From contig BDDD01001367.1 in assembly GCA_001972305.1 (NCBI GenBank), positions 205,488 to 269,487 of the forward strand: a DNA stretch of 64,000 bases, read 5' to 3'. A model generated the notes under the pieces. It saw only the letters and a program-made list of their open reading frames with translations. It did no database searches and was not told the DNA's origin. A program made the position numbers and the translations under genes. Origin of the DNA: Cephalotus follicularis (Eukaryota > Streptophyta > Magnoliopsida > Oxalidales > Cephalotaceae). Of this stretch, positions 57,816 through 64,000 are shown piece after piece (positions within the stretch are counted from its first letter, which is position 1; every line of letters starts with the position of its first letter).

Positions 57816-60800
57816 CTACTTAGCTTTTGCCTTTGGCTTCCTACTGTTTTGACTGGCAACATTTTTCTTGGACGTCTTCTCTGCCTTCGCTTGTTTATTA
57901 TGGGTCACCTTTCTCGTTTTCTTCTTTTGTGCGTCATCATCATCAGCAGAAGCATCATCATCACCTTCCTTATATTTTCTTTTCATTGGAGGTTTCTTAC
58001 CTTGACCTCCGGGCTTCAGCTCTTTCCTTGATCCTATGCTTTGAGTAACTTCCTCTCCCTCATTTATTGGTTCATCAACATCATCTTCATCATCATCTCC
58101 ACCACCTTTTCTCTTAGAAGTTCGATTTTTTGGTTTATCCACTGCTTTTGCAGCCTGGGTTCCACTCAGCGTTTGTAACTCTGGTACATAGGCTGTTGTC
58201 TACGATGAAAGACACAGGTCCATTTAGCAGGCTACCAGAAATAGCCGTAAGAACAATATAAGAGATTGTGTTTTAGAATGACTTACCCTTCCACCAGCAG
58301 TGATAAAATCAATTTTCTTCCCTGCCACAGCATGGGATCTCATTAGTGTCATGCATGAGGCAACTACAATGCCTAGTAATTAAAAAGAATAAATTTTACC
58401 ATGATGACCTGTTATTTAATGGCTTTTGAGACCAATCAGTACTTTCAATCTAGCATTCATATATAATGGAAGCGAACAGCAGAGAGAGAAAACAAGGGAA
58501 AATGGAATGAGAGACGGAGGGTCCAGGGTGATGATGAATTGAATGTATATACTCAAAGATATCATGTAAGAGCAGGAACCAAACCATCAACAAAAGCCTT
58601 GTCAGGCTTCTTTTCTCGAGAATGAAATATCCAATTATCAGGAAATTGACAACTATCAGCTCCCACTTCAATTGCTTTTTCAATTACCTGTAAAAGCAAT
58701 TTTTAGTCAAGATGATTACTTCTGTCAAAAAAATCTTACCATTAACTTTTCCAGTCTTTTTGCCCCATCGAAAATGAAACAACCATTCAAGAGGAAAGCG
58801 GCTGCATTGGGCATCAACTTCAACAGCATATTGAACAACCTACAGATATTATCCTCCATATTTTTCACGAGGAATGATTGTTTTAATTTTTTAAAAAAAA
58901 AATCTAAAATTGCAAGGAAAACTCTAAACAGAAGCACATTTCCTACCTCCTTGATGCACTTGTGCAAAGCTGCACAGCTTTCTCTACGCAGGCTGGAAGC
59001 AATTTGCAGTGGATGAATTCTGGCCTGCGAAGAAATGAAAATAATTTAAATTAAATTAAAGTTAATAGTTGACTTCAGCTATAGTCGCAGCATAAAAGCA
59101 CTTTATAAGATGAATTACTACAAGCTTTCAAGATATTTGAAACTGAACAACACTAAACATAAGACAAATATTAAAGAAACTATCAATGTATAATCCATCC
59201 TCAACATTTCCTTCAGTATCATACAAAAATAACACTCAATTTGTATAAAAGATCACATAGGTATACAATTTGCAACTTACGAAACAAAGCTTGCTCTATC
59301 CAAGTAGTGTAAAGTTACAAGAACATTATTAGAATGTAATCAGAGAGCTCCTTGTAACACACAAATTGTCTGTGTTCATGTGCAGAGCTTTCACCAATGC
59401 AAAATTAAACAAAAATATACAGAAATGTTGAAGTTGAAAGCTATACCCAATGGAGTGCAGAACTCTAAAGATACTCCATATATATATAAGTAGAACACTT
59501 ACTTGGTACAATACCTCATCTGCAATCCAGTTCCCAATACCTGATATATAACTCTGTAACAATGGATGAATATTAATAGTCAAAACAATTAGAAAATAGT
59601 AAGAGCCTTTAAAAATTGGAACTATAGCATTGTATTGAATTGCCTAATCATCTTGAGTTGCAAACTCACTTCATAGCTTGAACTCAAGACTTCTCCAGGC
59701 ACTCAGCCATGATAAATTCCAGTTAACTATTCTAAAAGCTATACAATATGGAATACAAAGTAAAGAACCAAAATGACCAGCTTTCACATTGTTAAAATTT
59801 GTAATGCATAAGAGATAACTAAGCTAATTGTCTAAATAAATATCACTCACCTAACTAAATTATTATAGATATTAATCTAATTATTTTAGGTACCTCTATG
59901 ACAAATTATGAGAAACTTATGATTGAAAATTTAACATTTCCAATTACATAGTTAGCATTTATGATTTTCACATCTTAGGAAGGCACATTCAAAGTATAAC
60001 CACTTGCAGGCATTTGGAAATGTTGAATCGGGGAGGATAAAAAAAGAACAATAGGAGGTAATATGTGGGCAAAGCTGATACCTACCAAGTACAAAGGATG
60101 GAATATTGTTATATAACATCTTTGAAATTATTGAGAACCCAAAGTCATCTTGGAAATAGTACGCAGACGAGAACAAAGGTATAACCTGATCAAGTAATAA
60201 AGCCTTAATCGCAATTTTCATCTTGCTTAATGAGACAACAAATTCATCTACTGTCATAGGCTCCAATAGTGCATCAGGGCCAAGTTCAGATATAGGCGGA
60301 ACATGAACAGGCTATAACAACAAATTCCAAAATGAAAAATCTATGAGATGGCAGCCAAGAGAGTAATTTATTCAAAAAAATTGCTGGCAAAGCAAATGAC
60401 AGTACGTCTTCAAGCAAGCGGACTTTAGCAAATCGCCTCTTGTCAGTGAAAGATAACTCCAAACCATCATCTAACTGCACAAGGACGGAGGATTAGAATT
60501 GTTATTATTATTATTAACTAATTACCTTCCCTTCAAATATAAGAACAAAAAACAAAAAGAAAAAGGGGGGAAATATAAAGAAGAAAACAATTTCGGAAGC
60601 TATAGACGCAATACAAAATTATTAAGGTCAGAAGAAGTACACCCGTGCTTCACTAACACAGATGTGTCCCATGCACATAAATAAGCAAGACAATGTCACT
60701 AAGAAGGATAAGGAGCACATGCAAAGTAAATGTCAATGTAAAAAGATGGTACAGAGATTCCATCAATGAGTCAATCGTTCATACTTCAATAAAGAACTTG

Positions 60801-61453
60801 GAATATTTGGAAGGCCACTCATCAGTGTCATTAACAGCAGACCTGCAAGTGAAATTTCGAGTCATTACAATCAAAGATTCCTAATCATTCGAAACATTAA
60901 GATTGTAATAATAAAAAACAAGCATAGATTGTTAGACAGTTAATCCATCGGGAATAATCGATTAGAAAGTTTTGAATTTATTATTTGAAACTAAGCATCT
61001 ACAAGAGAACCAGGCGCCCATAACAAACTCACCTCTTATATCTGGTAATTGGGACCCCTTTAATATATATAGCACCAGCCATTCCTGCAATACATTGGGC
61101 CACGTAAGTAGTTTTCTTTTCTTTATTTAATTTTTATTTAGGGGAATATTAAAATCCCAAAATGCAATTAGTTTGTAGGTTAAGCGAAACGAATAATAAA
61201 CAAATTAAGCTAGGGTTTAAGTACCGAATTGGAAAGAGGGAAAAGGAGGGGAATCGAGGTGGAGCCAGAGATTCTTTCCCTTCCGGTGAGCGTTGACTAT
61301 GGTTTTGCCGAGAAGAGAGGACTCGAAATCGGAGGGAGAGACTCCGTCAATAACTTTGGTGTCGTTGGCTATCACCGCTCTCTTTATCTTCTTGTTCAGA
61401 CAGTGCTCTGCGATGGCTCGCCGAGCCGCCTCTACCTCCGGGAGCTCCGGCAT
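57816..61453 (-). CDS. FPG1: FPG/MMH formamidopyrimidine-DNA glycosylase with alternative exon 8
   Basis: Exons (minus strand): 61453-61225, 61084-61033, 60842-60785, 60474-60406, 60311-60186, 59553-59503, 59024-58947, then either 58839-58740 (8a) or 58687-58585 (8b), then 58321-58287 and 58199-57816. All junctions keep frame, giving 393 or 394 residues. The start is fixed by MPELPEVE: Pro2 is the catalytic nucleophile and Glu3 is essential. A conserved lysine in KGKNLWLHL and the helix-two-turn-helix (SYISGIGNWIADEVLYQ) follow. The C-terminal DNA-binding finger is the zincless plant form (KIDFITAGGRTTAYVPELQ). A long Lys-rich acidic/basic tail suits a nuclear protein. The enzyme removes oxidised purines in base excision repair and nicks the abasic site. 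Confidence 0.95.
58585..58839 (-). other. FPG1: pair of homologous mutually exclusive exons (8a, 8b) in FPG
   Basis: Exon 8a (58839-58740, 100 nt) encodes VVQYAVEVDAQCSRFPLEWL and on to KTGKVN. Exon 8b (58687-58585, 103 nt) encodes VIEKAIEVGADSCQFPDNWI and on to KAFVD. Both begin in phase 0 after acceptor AG, end in phase 1 with ATG/GT..., and are clearly duplicates. Using both would read GGT AAT TGA at the join, an immediate stop, so only one can be used in a functional mRNA. Only 52 bp separate them. Confidence 0.85.
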
Positions 61454-64000
61454 TGCGCTCGTTAGGATTTCGCGCGCTTTCTTAGGGGCACTCACTTTCC
61501 CCAAAGAGACTATTGTTACAAGGTTCCTGTGGTGCATTCACTGGTTTTCTTTTTCCACGTCAACATATAAATATGCTTCTTTTTAAAATAAGGCCAAATT
61601 GTGTGTTTTTTTTTAAATAAAAAATTGCCATGGCTTTGAGTTTTTGAGATCCTCTAAAGCCCAAAAAATATAATTTGGTCCGGTTTGGATATAGCACAGG
61701 TTTTTTAAATTTTTTTTTATTCAAAAGTAAGGTATCCCAACGATTGATCCAACTAATTCAATTTTTCGTGAACACCCCTTATCGCAAGTAATTATTGATA
61801 ATAAGATTTTTGGTTATGTATGTCACTTACCAAAGTTACGTGAGGTTACTCACATGGAATAGTCATAATGAGATACGAAAATCATGTGGAATAATCACAA
61901 TAAGACATAAGAATATTTGACTGTGAGATCTCTTTCTTATCATTGTTAGAGATCTCATGTTTTATCATCTTAGACAACATGAATGTATCTAACTTGACAG
62001 TTTTGGAAACTTAAAAGAACCAAAACAAAAAATTTGAATAATTTGGGGGTCATAAGCAAATTTTTTCTATATAAATTTTTTTTCTAAATGTTTCTATATA
62101 AAAATTTAAAAAATTGGTGGGGAGTCAGATTTTTATGGACATAACATATTCAATCATGAAATAATGATATATCATTAATTTAATTAATTACCATTTTAAA
62201 ATTTTTTATATTTATTTATATTATTAAGTGTGTTTATGCGTTAGATTGAGAATTTTTCTGAACAATGACACGATGGGGAGTTTGAACATAATGAACCAGG
62301 GAATTTCATTGCCAAAGTGCATGAAATAATCGCCAACATTTTGAAGACATTATCTCCTTTTAACTGTTTTGATTGTTCATTAAATCTACCTTCCCTAAGA
62401 AGAGGGAGAGAGTGTCCCCATGTAACTATGCAAAGACCCCATTTGATGATAGCATTTAATTGCTCCAGCTCTGTACCAGATTCGATTTTGTAGGCATATA
62501 TAGCCATAGCTGGATGCCTTCTGGCTTCTGCTCTAGTCAACGGATACGGGGGGTAGAAGTAAGAATTAAAGAGCCTCGATCGAGAGTTGCTATGCAACTA
62601 GACAACTACAGTTTGTTGTCAAATGAACTCAATGATCTACATATGTGCATTCAATTTGTAGGGTCAGCGTTTTAATAGGACAATTTGATAGTTATAATAG
62701 ACATTTAAGTCCCCCATTCTAAGTAATAAACCTCATTTATATGCCTCTTTATTGGCTACTAAACTACTGTATGATGACAACGTCACCACGACGACGACGA
62801 CGACGATGATAGACATATATATGAACCCGTCCTTATATAGTGGGATGTGAGAAGCGAAAAAGTATCGTACACTATTTCAACCTTTTGTTGCTCGTGTTAA
62901 ATAATTTTAGCCTATAACATTGTTTAATCCTCTTTCTCTCCACTTTTTGACAATTCAAATTTTCTGTAGTTTTTGATACAGTATTTTCTACTGCGACAAA
63001 TATCAACGAGTAGATTTAAATTTTAAAAAAAAATTAATGACTATCATTTCACTTTGAAGTTTTCATATACACTAGTAATAATTATTTTTTGAGGCAGTAA
63101 AATTTTATTTGGGAAACAGTAAATTCGCTACTCATCCGTTAAAAAATATGATAAAGTTGGATTAAAAAAATAATAATAAAGCATTCTTATGGTACATGTA
63201 ATCATGTTACGTTATTACTATGAGCGTGTGATCCCAGATGAGTTTGTACTGACATAACAGTATCGGATGCATGGGTGTTGATCACCCACATAGAGATGAT
63301 AATATGGAGGGTCGAAGTTGAGCACCATATTTATGGTCCTCGTCCTCATCCCTCTTTATTATTATATTCCTCGTTTCCTTCTCATCCCTATACAAGAATT
63401 CTAAACGATCTTCATTCCCATCCTTGTGAGCATTTAATATTTCATAATCCTGACCACGACCGCATGGCGAGGGTAATTTTTCCTATCTCATTCTAGATTC
63501 ATATTAAGAGGTTAAGAGGGTGTTTAGGAAAACTTTTATGTGAGTGCTTTTTTCAAAATCTCAAGCTGCAAAGTTCTAAAATGAAGTTTTTGAAATGACC
63601 TTTTTGATTTATAACTTTTAGGTTAAGTAAACACTTTTTTTTTAAAAAAAAAATTGTTATTTTTTCTATATATTTGAACTACTTTTTAGTTAAAAACTAT
63701 ATGTGAAAAGTTTTGTAAAAACTTTTGATGCACCAAACTTTGGACAGAATAATTATTAGTTTTGAAAGGTTATTGTTGATGCAGAAATCCTTCTCTCAAC
63801 AGTATCCTACGTGGAGGACTTTGATTTGTTAAGAGAAACGCTTGTCACTGATGCCTTTAAGGAAGAAGCTGATCTGGGACACCTGCACAAGTAGCAACAA
63901 TGGTGAAGGCCCAGGAGGTTGTTCTCCCGGGGACACTCCGACGCTCAAGTTAGTCAAGTGCAGATGGAATATTATCTCTCTTGAATGTAAAAATTGCTGA
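61454..64000. other. FPG promoter region and right flank, no gene seen
   Basis: The FPG transcript probably starts within about 100 bp upstream of 61453. Beyond that the sequence is AT-rich, with a (GAC)n/(ACG)n trinucleotide run near 62787-62808. A minus-strand frame around 62400-62560 and a CT-rich stretch at 63290-63480 are not convincing genes. The GC-richer last 150 bases resemble intergenic repeat DNA but cannot be classified. Confidence 0.45.

Noticed and set aside
61228-61586. Plus-strand open frames overlapping FPG exon 1
   Set aside because: These are antisense shadows of a well-supported exon.
62241-62597. Minus-strand frame of 118 codons in the right flank
   Set aside because: It opens with a non-ATG codon, no motif is recognisable, and nothing around it suggests a gene.
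1-64000. CRISPR array, defence island or operon-like novel system
   Set aside because: This is a plant nuclear window. The tandem repeats lack CRISPR spacing, the genes are single transcription units with introns, and the recurring signals are explained by mobile elements and tandem duplications.
63780-64000. Gene fragment at the right edge
   Set aside because: The GC-richer sequence is reminiscent of plant intergenic repeats and has no sustained frame. It is cut by the window edge, so I leave it unclassified.

Overview
The window is nuclear DNA from a flowering plant, almost certainly a eudicot. The evidence is AT-rich intergenic sequence, GT-AG introns, plant-specific families (PLS-DYW pentatricopeptide protein, FAR1-related proteins, a DAYSLEEPER-like domesticated hAT transposase, a zincless plant FPG), a miR396 hairpin and Ty1/copia and Ty3-like LTR sequence. 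I cannot name the species.

Left part (1 to about 23.6 kb) is mobile-element territory. A degenerate Ty1/copia element fills 488-10525, with 5-bp target duplications (AGTAT) on both sides. It is interrupted twice by solo LTRs (3371-5868, duplication CCTGT; 6297-8853, duplication AATCA). Taking both out leaves an ordinary copia of about 5.0 kb. A longer relative of the second solo LTR lies at 15929-19182 (duplication GTTAG), 28 bp from a 172-bp MITE. Between these elements sits one clear non-mobile gene, a MIR396 hairpin at 12919-13011.

Middle part (23.6 to 34 kb) holds a domesticated hAT transposase gene (5' UTR exon near 23.7-23.95 kb, 2.6-kb intron, single coding exon 26560-28824) and an intronless PPR-DYW gene (31690-33963) with a tRNA-derived SINE just upstream.

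Right part (34.9 to 61.5 kb) is a compact gene block: HUS1 (-), three tandem FAR1-RELATED SEQUENCE genes of the FRS6/FRS8 type (all -), an 11-exon alpha/beta-hydrolase-like gene (+) and the DNA glycosylase FPG/MMH (-). From memory, the Arabidopsis loci At1g52500 (FPG1), At1g52510 (hydrolase), At1g52520 (FRS6) and At1g52530 (HUS1) are consecutive, so this looks like conserved microsynteny in which the single FRS6 gene has become three. Two members, HUS1 (checkpoint clamp) and FPG (base excision repair), act in genome maintenance.

The points most worth a second look are two homologous, frame-enforced mutually exclusive exons in FPG; loss of the ancestral start codon in the third FRS gene with an upstream coding exon taking over; a four-fold 78-nt repeat encoding the N-terminus of the hAT-derived protein, together with a 47-bp tandem duplication that makes its stop codon; an alpha/beta hydrolase lacking its nucleophile; and the nested solo LTRs with a duplicated primer-binding site. 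I found no CRISPR array, operon-like system or intact mobile element.
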